A DNA stretch of 5,562 nucleotides from Dethiobacter sp. (GTDB lineage: Bacteria; Bacillota; Dethiobacteria; DTU022): NCBI GenBank assembly GCA_018333405.1, contig JAGXSR010000049.1:1-5562 (forward strand), written 5' to 3'. Each line of letters starts with the position of its first letter. The stretch's first letter is position 1. Of the stretch, positions 5,530 to 5,562 are shown piece by piece. The notes under the pieces were generated by a model, which had not been told where the DNA came from, made no database searches, and saw only the letters and a program-made list of their open reading frames with translations. The position numbers were made by a program, and so were the translations under genes.

Positions 5530-5562
5530 ATCCCTCCGGTGTAGCGCCTGAAGCGATCCGGC

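Noticed and set aside
5478..5540. ZTP (pfl) riboswitch suggested by CCGCCTGGGC on the plus strand at 5516-5525
   Set aside because: The match is on the strand opposite to the pur genes, is explained as one arm of the terminator, and the other conserved pfl segments (GGGTCGTGACTGGC-like) are not found upstream of it.

Overview
The window holds one co-directional block of de novo purine biosynthesis genes, all on the minus strand. In transcription order (right to left) they are purB (adenylosuccinate lyase), purC (SAICAR synthetase), purF (amidophosphoribosyltransferase, step 1), purN (GAR formyltransferase, step 3) and the first two thirds of purH (AICAR formyltransferase/IMP cyclohydrolase, steps 9 and 10), which runs off the left edge. 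The closest familiar sequences, recalled rather than searched, are Bacillus and clostridial Pur proteins. Strong AAGGAGG-type ribosome binding sites, frequent TTG and GTG starts, a B. subtilis-type PurF with propeptide and Fe-S cysteines, and moderately high GC suggest a Firmicute, probably a Clostridia or Peptococcaceae-like anaerobe. The genus cannot be told from this window.

Layout, right to left. 5528-5562: too short to assign; it may be the tail of an upstream gene. 5478-5529: a strong stem-loop with a T-run on the minus strand, either the terminator of that upstream gene or an attenuator. 5367-5477: AT-rich leader with a tandem 10-mer. Then purB (4071-5366, TTG start), a 45-base gap, purC (3324-4025, ATG), a 120-base gap, purF (1818-3203, ATG), a 173-base gap holding a stem-loop, purN (1039-1644, GTG) and purH (1-1046, TTG, partial), which overlaps the end of purN by 8 bases. 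No stretch over 300 bases lacks a gene.

Together these enzymes cover the entry into the pathway (PurF), the first formyl transfer (PurN), the SAICAR and AICAR steps (PurC, PurB), ring closure to IMP (PurH), and the IMP-to-AMP branch (PurB again). Missing from the window are purD, purS/Q/L, purE/K and, most notably, purM, which in many Firmicutes lies between purF and purN. Here that place holds only a short noncoding gap.

I see no previously undescribed system; this is a housekeeping operon. What merits a second look is the missing purM, a recurring ACTTAA-type motif in every intergenic gap, a decoy ATG at the purN/purH junction, unusual residues in normally conserved active-site loops of PurH and PurF, and the terminator-like hairpin ahead of purB.
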